Below are positions 20,704 through 29,339 of a stretch of 64,000 nt of DNA, one piece after another; the first letter of the stretch is position 1; each line of letters starts with the position of its first letter. Position numbers and translations under genes: made by a program. This stretch comes from Cyclobacteriaceae bacterium (GTDB taxonomy: Bacteria; Bacteroidota; Bacteroidia; Cytophagales; Cyclobacteriaceae), in contig CATQIH010000029.1 in the NCBI GenBank assembly GCA_958296015.1, forward strand, positions 1 through 64,000, written 5' to 3'. Under the pieces are notes generated by a model. That model did no database searches. It worked only from the letters and a program-made list of their open reading frames with translations, and was not told where the DNA came from.

Positions 20704-21774
20704 ATGCATCAAGATAGCAAAGAATTTTTAGTGAAGTATTTGAATAACGCTTCCCCTACGGGTTTTGAATCCTCTGGCCAGCAAATATGGCTCGATTACC
20801 TGAAGCCTCATGTGGATGAGTACTTTACAGACACTTACGGCACCGTAGTAGGGGTGGTCAATCCGGATGCCAAATACAAAGTGGTGATAGAGGCACACGC
20901 CGACGAAATATCCTGGTTTGTCAACTACATCACTGATGATGGTTACATTTACGTACGCCGCAACGGCGGATCAGATCACATGATCGCGCCCTCCAAACGG
21001 GTGAACATCCACACCAAACAGGGCATGGTGAAAGGTGTGTTTGGCTGGCCGGCCATCCATGTGCGGGATGCTGCCAAAGAAGAAGCTCCTTCGCTCAAGA
21101 ACATTTTCATCGACTGCGGATGCAGCTCCAAAGAAGAAGTGCTGGAAAAAGGCATACACCCCGGCTCGGTCATCACCTTCGACGATGAGTTTATGGAAAT
21201 GAACGACCGCTATTATGTAGGCAGGGCACTCGACAACCGCGTTGGTGGATTTATGATCGCTGAAGTAGCCCGTAGGCTGAAAGAAAACAACCAGCGTCTG
21301 CCCTTTGGCCTGTATGTGGTCAATGCCGTGCAGGAAGAAATCGGGCTGCGGGGTGCCGAGATGATCTCCCGACGTATCAAGCCCGATGTAGCCATCATCA
21401 CAGATGTGTGCCACGATACGGCTTCACCGATGTACGACAAAAAGGTGAGCGGCGACCAGAAAGCAGGCAAAGGCCCCGTGCTCACCTATGGCCCGGCAGT
21501 GCAGAACAACCTGCTGGACATGATCATAGCCACTGCGCAGACGAAAGATATTCCTTTTCAGTGGGCCTCTGCCTCCAGGGCCACCGGCACCGATACCGAT
21601 GCTTTTGCCTACTCCAGCGAAGGCGTAGCCTCTGCGCTGATCTCTTTGCCATTAAAATACATGCATACAACCGTAGAGATGGTGCATCAGGAAGACGTAG
21701 AAAACGTGATCCGGCTCATGTACGAATTTCTGGTACAGCTCAAAAGCGAGCACGATTTCCGGTATATTAAATAA
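20704..21774 (+). CDS. M42-family metallopeptidase (glutamyl/deblocking aminopeptidase-like)
   Basis: EAHADEISWFVNYI, GRALDNRVGGFMIAEV, AVQEEIGLRGAEM, ASRATGTDTDAFAYS. Confidence 0.93.
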   Translation: MHQDSKEFLVKYLNNASPTGFESSGQQIWLDYLKPHVDEYFTDTYGTVVGVVNPDAKYKVVIEAHADEISWFVNYITDDGYIYVRRNGGSDHMIAPSKRVNIHTKQGMVKGVFGWPAIHVRDAAKEEAPSLKNIFIDCGCSSKEEVLEKGIHPGSVITFDDEFMEMNDRYYVGRALDNRVGGFMIAEVARRLKENNQRLPFGLYVVNAVQEEIGLRGAEMISRRIKPDVAIITDVCHDTASPMYDKKVSGDQKAGKGPVLTYGPAVQNNLLDMIIATAQTKDIPFQWASASRATGTDTDAFAYSSEGVASALISLPLKYMHTTVEMVHQEDVENVIRLMYEFLVQLKSEHDFRYIK

Positions 21775-21782
21775 AACAACCT

Positions 21783-21813
21783 TTTGTAAATACAAAAGAA
21801 TCATGTACTTTTG
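21783..21813 (+). promoter_or_regulatory. Bacteroidota-type promoter (TTTG-N19-TAnnTTTG)
   Basis: TTTG at 21783-21786, TACTTTTG at 21806-21813, 19-nt spacer; exact match to the consensus. Confidence 0.75.
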
Positions 21814-21819
21814 TAACAA

Positions 21820-21871
21820 CATGTTCACCCCCCTTCTCGTTAGATCAGGGCGCTTAGGGTGAACTTTTTTT
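21820..21871 (+). ncRNA. candidate AbiF-associated small RNA (antitoxin-like) ending in intrinsic terminator
   Basis: GTTCACCC (21823-21830) pairs perfectly with GGGTGAAC (21857-21864), followed by T7 (21865-21871). Inside: CCCT(21831-34)/AGGG(21847-50) and TCT(35-37)/AGA(42-44) around a CGTT loop. Sits between promoter and an Abi_2 gene. Confidence 0.72.
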
Positions 21872-21875
21872 ATTG

Positions 21876-22814
21876 ATGCCTATGCCTAAAGTGCGATATA
21901 ACAAGCCAGCACTCACTTATGAAGAACAACTCCAGCAATTAAAAAATAGAGGTCTTCGAATAGAAAACGATCAAAAAGCTCTTCATCTTTTAGAAAATAT
22001 CAGTTACTATCGTTTGAGTGCTTATTGGTATCCCATGTTAGCCTATCCAAAATCTGCGCATACTTTTAAACAAAATTCGTCTTTTGACGAATCATTTAAA
22101 TTGTATTGTTTTGACAGAGAATTAAGGAAACTGATCGTTGGAGAGCTTGAAAAAATAGAGGTGTCTGTTAGAGCGAAGATGAGTTATATTCTTGCTCATA
22201 GGCATGGGCCATTCTGGTATGAAAATAAGGATCTTTTCAAAGATCAAGATAAACTTGCTAATACTATACAAAAGCTAAAACAAGAACAACTTAGGTCTGA
22301 TGAAGAATTCATTAAAGCGTTTCGAAAGAAATACGCTAATCCTTACCCTCCAAGTTGGATGCTTTTAGAAGTTTCGTCTTTTGGCATTTTATCTAATTTG
22401 TATAAAAACCTAAGTGCTGGACGAAACAAACGAGATATAGCTAGTTACTTTGGCTTAGACGATTCTACTTTTGAGTCATGGCTTCATAGCCTTACTTATG
22501 TGAGAAATATATGTGCACATCACTCAAGGTTATGGAACAAAAAAATGAGTATACAACCTCAAGTACCACTGAAGCCATCAAACTTGTTTATCACAATTGT
22601 TAAACACCCAGACTCACTTCCGGGAAAAATGTCAGCAAGGCTAAATGATAAGACATACTTTATTTTGTGTATCATCATTTACTTGCTCAATACCATCAAC
22701 CCCAACCATACATTTAAGGATAAATTACAAAATTTATTCCTTAAATATCCAAATGTAGACAAAAGGGCCATGGGTTTTCCGGCAGGATGGGAAGAAGAAC
22801 TTATTTGGAGTTAG
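21876..22814 (+). CDS. Abi_2-family (AbiF/AbiD-like) abortive infection protein with HEPN RNase motif
   Basis: KPALTYEEQLQQLKNRGLRIENDQKALHLLENISYYRLSAYWYPM; FDRELRKLIVGELEKIEVSVRAKMSYILAHRHGPFWY; YVRNICAHHSRLWNKKM with R-x4-H (RNICAH). Starts possible at TTG 21873, ATG 21876 or ATG 21882. Confidence 0.9.
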   Translation: MPMPKVRYNKPALTYEEQLQQLKNRGLRIENDQKALHLLENISYYRLSAYWYPMLAYPKSAHTFKQNSSFDESFKLYCFDRELRKLIVGELEKIEVSVRAKMSYILAHRHGPFWYENKDLFKDQDKLANTIQKLKQEQLRSDEEFIKAFRKKYANPYPPSWMLLEVSSFGILSNLYKNLSAGRNKRDIASYFGLDDSTFESWLHSLTYVRNICAHHSRLWNKKMSIQPQVPLKPSNLFITIVKHPDSLPGKMSARLNDKTYFILCIIIYLLNTINPNHTFKDKLQNLFLKYPNVDKRAMGFPAGWEEELIWS

Positions 22815-22913
22815 CATATACCTAGATACTATATTCTTTTGAAGCTTGATTTACATATATAGTGCAAATCAATTAAAAGCTAAGCCCACAATGCCTATCA
22901 AACGGCATCATGA

Positions 22914-25277
22914 TTATTCATCTCTCAAACTCTCCACAGGGTTGGCCAGTGAGGCGCGGATGCTGTGGTAGCTTACGGTGAGGAAGGCGATCAGGATGCC
23001 TAGCAGACCGGCCATCAGGAATACACCCAGCCCGAGGCTGGTGCGGTAGGCAAAGTTGTCCAGCCAGCGGCTCATCAGGTACCAGGCCAGCGGCGAGGCA
23101 ATGAGCAGCGACAGCAGCACCAGTTTCATAAAATCCAGGGCAAACAGCCGTACGATGCCGCTGATAGAAGCACCGAGCACTTTGCGGATACCGATCTCTT
23201 TTACCCGCCGCTCCGCAGCAAAGGTAGCCAGGCCAAACAGTCCCAGACAGGAAACGAAGATGGCAATGCCTGCAAAATAGCGGAAGATACGGCCTGTGCG
23301 TTGGTCGGATTTGTACAATTGATCGTAGGCATCATCCAGAAACTCGTAGTCGAACGGATAATTGGGATTGTATTTGTTCCACTGTTCCCGTGCGGCGGCA
23401 ATGGCCTGGCTGGCTTCTGCATTGGTGGTTTTGATATACATGCTCCAGCCTTCAGGTACATAGTAAAACGCAGAGGGTTCTATCTTCTGATGAATAGAGG
23501 CAAAATGAAAATCTTTGACGACCCCGATGATCGTGGCCTCTCTCCCCCACAGTGAAAACCGCTTGCCTATCGGGTCTGTAATACCAGCCTCTTTCACTGT
23601 TGTTTCATTGAGCAGGATGTAGGCAGAATCAGCCGGAGCACCACTGAAACTTCGTCCGGTAACCAATGTCAGTTTCATATCATCTATAAAATGCTCATCG
23701 ACGCCCATCGGATGAATCAGAAACGTGCTGGTGGGTTCTTTGCCGTCCCAGTCCGTATCTCCGGTGGTGCTGCCAATATTGGTCAGTTGCTGGTCGGCGG
23801 AGGTGACCGCCAGGATGCCGGGTTGTTGCAATAGCTCGTTGCGGATGCTTTTATAATGCTCTTTCATGTCTCTCATGCCAAAGACAAACACATTCTCCCG
23901 GTCGTAGCCCAGCTTTTTGCTTCTCACGTATTCCATCTGCTGGCTGATGATCAACGTGCCGATGATCAGCGTGAGGGACAAGGTAAACTGAATCACCACC
24001 AGCGACTGTCGGAACGTGCTGTTGCCACTACTGATCTTGCTATGGCCTTTCAGCACATCGAGCGGCTCAAACCCGGAAAGCAGCAATGCCGGATAAATAC
24101 CTGCCGTCACCACCGTAAAACCAAAAGCAGCGGCCAGGGTATACAGCACGGTAGTATCCAGTGCATTGAACGACATCTGCTTGCCCACCAGGTTGTTGTA
24201 GGCAGGCATCAGCAGGTCGGCAGCCACCAGCGTAATGGCCACAGCGATGGTAAATAACAGCATGGATTCTGCCAGCAGCTGCCAGAACAATGTTCTCCTG
24301 TCGGCACCGATCAGCTTTCTCAGGCTGATCTCTTTAGCTCGCTTGGTAGCCCGTGCCGTTGCCAGATTGACATAGTTGATGCAGGCGATCAGCAGAATCA
24401 CAAAGGCGATGATGGCAAAGATGCGCACCTCCTGCATCCCTGCTTCCGTACCGTCTGCGTTGTACAGGTGCGTTTGCAACAATGGTTGAAGGCTGAAGAA
24501 AAAGTCACTTTCATCTTCCGCTTTGGCAGCATGTATTGCTTCTGTTAGTTTATTGCTTACTTCCTTCACAGAGGCTTCCGGTTGCAGCAACAGGTAGGTG
24601 GATTGGTCAAAATTACCCCAGTCGTTGGCCATGTCTTTGAAGTAGCCATTGCCCCAGAATTTCTGTGCAAAAAGGTCCATGCTAAACAGCATATCATATC
24701 GGATGCTGGAATTTTCAGGAAAATCTTCTACAACGCCACTCACCACATAATCCTGTTTGCCATCGGCCTGCATCACCTTGCCCATCGGGTCAGCCTCCCC
24801 AAAGTATCGTCTGGCTGTAGATTCAGTGACGATGACGGAGTACAGATCAGGAAAAGGCTGCTGCTGGTTTCCCTGTAACAAAGGAAAATCAAAGACGGAG
24901 AAGAAAGAAGTGTCTACATAAGCTTTCTCTGATTCGGTGAAGGTCTTGTTCTGGTATTTGAAAAGAGAGACATCGTAATTGTTGTGGATACGCACGGCAT
25001 TTTCCACCTCAGGAATAGATTCCCGGCCCACCCTGGCAACCGGAGCAGGCACACTACCCCAGGTATCTACTGCCCCATTTACGGTAAAGTTGCCATTGAC
25101 ACGATAGACACGGTCGGCTTGGGTGTGCATCGTATCATAGCTTAGTTCGTCCTGCACCCATAGCAGAATGAGCAGGCTGGTGGTGAGGCCCAGCGTGAGG
25201 CCGGCGATGTTGAGGATGCCATACGTTCTTTGCTTCCAGAAATGGCGAAGGGCGGTGGTCAGGTAATTTTTGAGCAT
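22914..25277 (-). CDS. FtsX/MacB-like ABC transporter permease (Bacteroidota four-plus TM type)
   Basis: MLKNYLTTALRHFWKQRTYGILNIAGLTLGLTTSLLILLWVQDELSYD; ATKRAKEISLRKLIGA; RRVKEIGIRKVLGAS; NPVESLRDE. Confidence 0.93.
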   Translation of the reverse strand: MLKNYLTTALRHFWKQRTYGILNIAGLTLGLTTSLLILLWVQDELSYDTMHTQADRVYRVNGNFTVNGAVDTWGSVPAPVARVGRESIPEVENAVRIHNNYDVSLFKYQNKTFTESEKAYVDTSFFSVFDFPLLQGNQQQPFPDLYSVIVTESTARRYFGEADPMGKVMQADGKQDYVVSGVVEDFPENSSIRYDMLFSMDLFAQKFWGNGYFKDMANDWGNFDQSTYLLLQPEASVKEVSNKLTEAIHAAKAEDESDFFFSLQPLLQTHLYNADGTEAGMQEVRIFAIIAFVILLIACINYVNLATARATKRAKEISLRKLIGADRRTLFWQLLAESMLLFTIAVAITLVAADLLMPAYNNLVGKQMSFNALDTTVLYTLAAAFGFTVVTAGIYPALLLSGFEPLDVLKGHSKISSGNSTFRQSLVVIQFTLSLTLIIGTLIISQQMEYVRSKKLGYDRENVFVFGMRDMKEHYKSIRNELLQQPGILAVTSADQQLTNIGSTTGDTDWDGKEPTSTFLIHPMGVDEHFIDDMKLTLVTGRSFSGAPADSAYILLNETTVKEAGITDPIGKRFSLWGREATIIGVVKDFHFASIHQKIEPSAFYYVPEGWSMYIKTTNAEASQAIAAAREQWNKYNPNYPFDYEFLDDAYDQLYKSDQRTGRIFRYFAGIAIFVSCLGLFGLATFAAERRVKEIGIRKVLGASISGIVRLFALDFMKLVLLSLLIASPLAWYLMSRWLDNFAYRTSLGLGVFLMAGLLGILIAFLTVSYHSIRASLANPVESLRDE

Positions 25278-25316
25278 AGCATAAGAAGTTGTGTATATGC
25301 TCTTTATAAAAAAAGT

Positions 25317-25401
25317 GTGCCAAACGCGCTCAGGTACTACCAGGCGGTATCTCAGCTTTGTATATTGTCCGCATCAGAACAGTTGTGTGCGATAATGGAC
25401 A
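25317..25401 (-). promoter_or_regulatory. sigma54-like promoter plus tandem 16-bp dyads upstream of ABC permease
   Basis: TGGCAC on minus strand (25317-25322); dyads TGTCC-GCATCA-GAACA (25366-25381) and TGTGC-GATAAT-GGACA (25386-25401). Same layout as at 31767-31852. Confidence 0.55.
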
Positions 25402-25407
25402 CAAAGT

Positions 25408-25917
25408 TTACCCCTTTTTATTAGTCAGAGAAGCTTTTAACTTCTGAAGGAATGATAGATCCTCAGTGTCACGTGCTTTGTCACGACCTTTTACAGCAGC
25501 TTGTTTGAGCAGGATAAGATCATCTAGGCTTACTACGCGCAGCGGCAGTTTGTCTACCTGCACTGTTTTTACTCTGGCATAAGCATACTGAAAATCGACA
25601 GTATCCAGCTTTTTGAGTACTTCAATACGCAAGGGTGGTTCTCCAATCACCACCATTTTAGGCACCAAAAACATATCAAGTTCAATGTGTTTTTCGTCAA
25701 TGCCATAAGCAGCACATGCCTGTCTCATCTTTTGAGCATTTTCAGGTGTAGCATTGATGAAGATGTCCAGATCGTTGGTACCTCGCGCATACCCATAAGC
25801 ACCGATAGCATACCCACCGATAATCATGTATTCTACCTGAAAGCGGTTTAACACAATGATGAACTCCCGAAAGTTTTCAGGAAACCGCATGTTAGAATTA
25901 CTCGTCGGCATAAGCAA
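25408..25917 (-). CDS. nucleotidyltransferase-fold protein (DUF6036/AbiEii-like)
   Basis: YMIIGGYAIGAYGYARGTNDLDIFINATPEN (minimal NTase G-G-x-A ... D-x-D pattern). Real start possibly the internal MRFPENFREF. Confidence 0.75.
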   Translation of the reverse strand: MLMPTSNSNMRFPENFREFIIVLNRFQVEYMIIGGYAIGAYGYARGTNDLDIFINATPENAQKMRQACAAYGIDEKHIELDMFLVPKMVVIGEPPLRIEVLKKLDTVDFQYAYARVKTVQVDKLPLRVVSLDDLILLKQAAVKGRDKARDTEDLSFLQKLKASLTNKKG

Positions 25918-26092
25918 TACACCGTTTTATCGGATAATTTAATACATCAATCTCTGCCATAGCATACAATGCTACAATTGTCTCACAATACGCCTGAAAG
26001 TTCTCTTCCATAGAGCGAGCGATCGCAATGTCTACTTCTATCTGGAGCAGGTCTTCTTCCGGGTCAGCATATTGTATCTTTCTTGTATTCAT
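25898..26092 (-). CDS. small hypothetical protein, possible antitoxin partner of the nucleotidyltransferase
   Basis: 64 aa acidic ORF; overlaps downstream NTase ORF by 20 nt. Confidence 0.5.
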   Translation of the reverse strand: MNTRKIQYADPEEDLLQIEVDIAIARSMEENFQAYCETIVALYAMAEIDVLNYPIKRCIAYADE

Positions 26093-26312
26093 TACAACTT
26101 TATTTTATTGATGTTATTTTCCTCTATAAACAGCTTGATTTTTTTGGTTCAAACCGTCTAACTTAGATTTTGGCAATATAAACATAAATGAACATCAAAC
26201 CGGTTCTGAAAAACCATAACTGTCTGCTCTACATTTTGATCAAACCTTACATAAAAAATGGTCAATATAGATCATCTAAGATTATTTATGTATATCTTTA
26301 TTTGTTCGCTTT

Positions 26313-27842
26313 TTGATTGAAACTATTTCATATACCTTTCCATTTTTTGATAACCTAACCATGAAATCATTCTATAAATTAATCACAGTCATCCTGCTGT
26401 TTGCTGGCTGTATTGTCTCGGCAGCTTGGGCTGCCCCTCTCAAAAGCGAGGTTTATACAGCTGCTGACCCAATAAAAATTGTTGTCATTGGGTCTTCTAC
26501 AGCGGCTGGCTACAAGGTCAAACCGGCAGACGCTTGGGTGAGCCGCTACCGTGCTTACCTGCAAGCTATTGATCCTACTGTGGAAGTGATCAACCTGGCG
26601 GAGGGAGGTTTTAATACTTATCATCTGATGCCTACGGGATTCAGTAAGCCCGGCAGAGAATCGCCGGATGTAAATCGCAACATCACCAAAGCACTGTCGC
26701 TCCACCCGGATGCCATCATCATCAATCTGCCCTCCAATGATGCGGCAAAGAACTATGGCAAAGCAGAACAGATGCAAAACTTTGCTGTTATGTACGAAGC
26801 AGCCCGAAAGCAAAACGTGCCGGTCTGGATCACCACCACGCAACCCAGAAATACCCTGACCAGCGCACAAAACAAAATACAGCTATCAGTCAAAAATGCT
26901 ATCCTTGCTACCTATGGCGATCATGCGCTGAATTTCTGGGGACCGCTGACTACTTATAAAAACAGCCAGCCCATCATCAAACCCGCGTTGAACAGCGGCG
27001 ACGGTATCCATGTGAATGCTGAAGGGCATCGTTTGTTGTTTGAAGAGGTCAAAAGTCAGCAAATATACGAGCAGCTTGCTCCCACACTACTCACCTCTGC
27101 TACCACTTATCTTTCTGACCTCGCCTGGTATGGCACACCGCACAACGATCTGGGACCAATAGAAAAAGACCAAAGCAATGGCAAAGCGGCTGCTGGAGAT
27201 GGCGGACCGATCACCATCAGAAGCAAGACGTACAAAAAGGGGCTTGGCGTACATGCTAACTCGTCTGTCACCTATCAGCTCAAAGGACAATACCAGACTT
27301 TTTTTACCAGCATAGGGCTAGACATCAACGCCAGATCCAAAGGCACGGTGGTCTTTGAGATTTATACAGACAACAAGCTGGCATACCGCAGCTCAGTGAT
27401 GACCGGCAAGATGAACGACGTGCCAGTAAAAGTCTCTGTGTCAGGCGTCAATCTACTCAAGCTGGTCGTCACCGATGCAGGCGATGGCTACGGCTACGAC
27501 CATGCCGATTGGGCAGATGCCCGGCTGGAAGGTAGCCAAACAAACAAGCAGGCACTTCTGGCAACTACAACATCAGCAAAGCTTATAATGTCTGATACAG
27601 CACTGGCTACAGCACCACTGTTCAGCCTCTTTCCCAACCCTGCCAGTCAGCAGGTGCAGGTAGTGGTAGATGCTGGCAAGAAAGCGGTGCTGCGTATCTA
27701 CAATGCACAAGGCCAGCAGGTATACCTCCGGCCACTGGCCGCTACTTGTGAGCTGGACATAGCAGCCCTTACGCCCGGTATCTATCTGATCAAAGTGCAA
27801 CAAGGTAGTGTGATGCAGACCGAGAGGCTGGTGGTGGAGTAA
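26313..27842 (+). CDS. SGNH/GDSL hydrolase with NPCBM domain and T9SS sorting domain
   Basis: VVIGSSTAAGYKVKPADAWVSRYRAYL; DGIHVNAEGHRLLFEEV; NPCBM-like KTYKKGLGVHANSSVTYQLKG; C-term LFPNPASQQVQVVVDAGKKAVLRIYNAQGQQV...LTPGIYLIKVQ. Start probably the internal ATG 26361 (MKSFYKL). Confidence 0.88.
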   Translation: MIETISYTFPFFDNLTMKSFYKLITVILLFAGCIVSAAWAAPLKSEVYTAADPIKIVVIGSSTAAGYKVKPADAWVSRYRAYLQAIDPTVEVINLAEGGFNTYHLMPTGFSKPGRESPDVNRNITKALSLHPDAIIINLPSNDAAKNYGKAEQMQNFAVMYEAARKQNVPVWITTTQPRNTLTSAQNKIQLSVKNAILATYGDHALNFWGPLTTYKNSQPIIKPALNSGDGIHVNAEGHRLLFEEVKSQQIYEQLAPTLLTSATTYLSDLAWYGTPHNDLGPIEKDQSNGKAAAGDGGPITIRSKTYKKGLGVHANSSVTYQLKGQYQTFFTSIGLDINARSKGTVVFEIYTDNKLAYRSSVMTGKMNDVPVKVSVSGVNLLKLVVTDAGDGYGYDHADWADARLEGSQTNKQALLATTTSAKLIMSDTALATAPLFSLFPNPASQQVQVVVDAGKKAVLRIYNAQGQQVYLRPLAATCELDIAALTPGIYLIKVQQGSVMQTERLVVE

Positions 27843-27959
27843 CGTTGGTGGTTAAGAGTAGAAAATGTTTTTGTAAAGATGGATTATTTGTTAGCTTGAA
27901 TGAGAAATGATTGACGAACATGTTTATTTGATTACTAGCTGTTATTTAGATATGAGTCT

Positions 27960-29150
27960 ATGCACTACAGAATTATCCTTTTGATCATATCATGGTTAGC
28001 CTTCTTGCCTGGGTATGGACAAGATAAGCCTGAACTACTTCCAGAATTGCTTGTGAGTAAAGATGGAAAGACTATCCGTACGAGTAATGACTGGACCAAT
28101 GTCAGGCGCCCGGAACTCCTGCGCTTGTTTGAAGACAACATATACGGACAACTGCCCCAGGATTTTGACAGCATCCGGTTTGAACTGGAACGGCAGGGTC
28201 AGAAGGCCATGCGTGGAAAGGCTATGCTCAAAGAGGTGGACATTATAGTGTACCGTCGTGGGCAATCGGTTAGGATTGGTCTGGTATTGTTTGTTCCTGC
28301 GAATACTTCCAAACCCTCGCCGGTATTTTTGTTGATCAACCATCGGGAAAAAGACAATACTGACCCTAGCCGTGAAATAAAGAGAGCATTTTGGCCAGCT
28401 GAAGAAGTCATTGATAGGGGGTATGCCGTGGCTGCCTTTCAGGTAGGCGATCTGGCGGCTGATAACCCTAAGACTTACGATCAGCAAGTACTTAGGCTCT
28501 ATCCGGAGCAGCTAAAGCAGGACAATGGGATGAAAGCCATAGGGGCCTGGGCATGGGGAGCCAGCCGCGTGATGGACTATTTTGAAACTGATAAGGACCT
28601 GAATGCTACTCAAGTAGCCGTAGTGGGGCACTCCCGCGGTGGAAAAGCTGCATTGTGGTGCGGAGCGCAGGATGAACGTTTTGCCATAACCATCTCCAAC
28701 GACTCAGGCTGCACAGGAGCCGCCCTGTCCAGACGCAAAGTAGGAGAAACCATATCGGATGTTAATACAAAGTTTCCTCACTGGTTTTGTACAAAGTATA
28801 ACCAATTCAACAGCAAGGAAGAAGATTTGCCAGTAGACCAGCATATGCTGTTGGCCCTTATAGCTCCCCGGGCAGTGTATGTAGCCAGTGCCTCCAAAGA
28901 TACCTGGGCTGATCCTAAGGGCGAATTTTTGTCCATGAAGTATGCCGAACCTGCTTTTCAGCTTTTTGATTTGGCTCCTCTTCCAATTGAAGAACAACCT
29001 CCGGTTAATACTCCAGTGAGCAGTGTTCACCTAGGTTACCACATGAGAGAAGGAGGGCATGGATTAGAGCTATATGATTGGAAACAGTATATGAATTTTG
29101 CCGATACCTATTTTCCCTCCATTTCTTCGGACCACTATATTAACAAGTAA
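27960..29150 (+). CDS. alpha/beta-hydrolase, glucuronoyl esterase (CE15)-like
   Basis: VAVVGHSRGGKAALWCGAQDERFAITISNDSGCTGAALSRRKVGET; FPHWFCTKYNQF; catalytic His near C-terminus (EGGHGLELYDW). Confidence 0.75.
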   Translation: MHYRIILLIISWLAFLPGYGQDKPELLPELLVSKDGKTIRTSNDWTNVRRPELLRLFEDNIYGQLPQDFDSIRFELERQGQKAMRGKAMLKEVDIIVYRRGQSVRIGLVLFVPANTSKPSPVFLLINHREKDNTDPSREIKRAFWPAEEVIDRGYAVAAFQVGDLAADNPKTYDQQVLRLYPEQLKQDNGMKAIGAWAWGASRVMDYFETDKDLNATQVAVVGHSRGGKAALWCGAQDERFAITISNDSGCTGAALSRRKVGETISDVNTKFPHWFCTKYNQFNSKEEDLPVDQHMLLALIAPRAVYVASASKDTWADPKGEFLSMKYAEPAFQLFDLAPLPIEEQPPVNTPVSSVHLGYHMREGGHGLELYDWKQYMNFADTYFPSISSDHYINK

Positions 29151-29304
29151 ATTATCATCTGCCACTTGATAACAGATAGCCATAAGCAAGCACTACTAAC
29201 CAGTATCCACAACCACAAATGCCATCAGAATACTGGCACTAAACAACTATCCTCGTGAGGTCATATCAGAAGCACAGCAACTGTCAGCACAGATCAACAG
29301 TAAA

Positions 29305-29322
29305 GCCGCCATGCATGGCGGC
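29305..29322. terminator. perfect 18-nt palindrome between convergent genes
   Basis: GCCGCCATGCATGGCGGC between the stops at 29150(+) and 29340(-). Confidence 0.4.
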
Positions 29323-29339
29323 TCAACAATCATACTACC

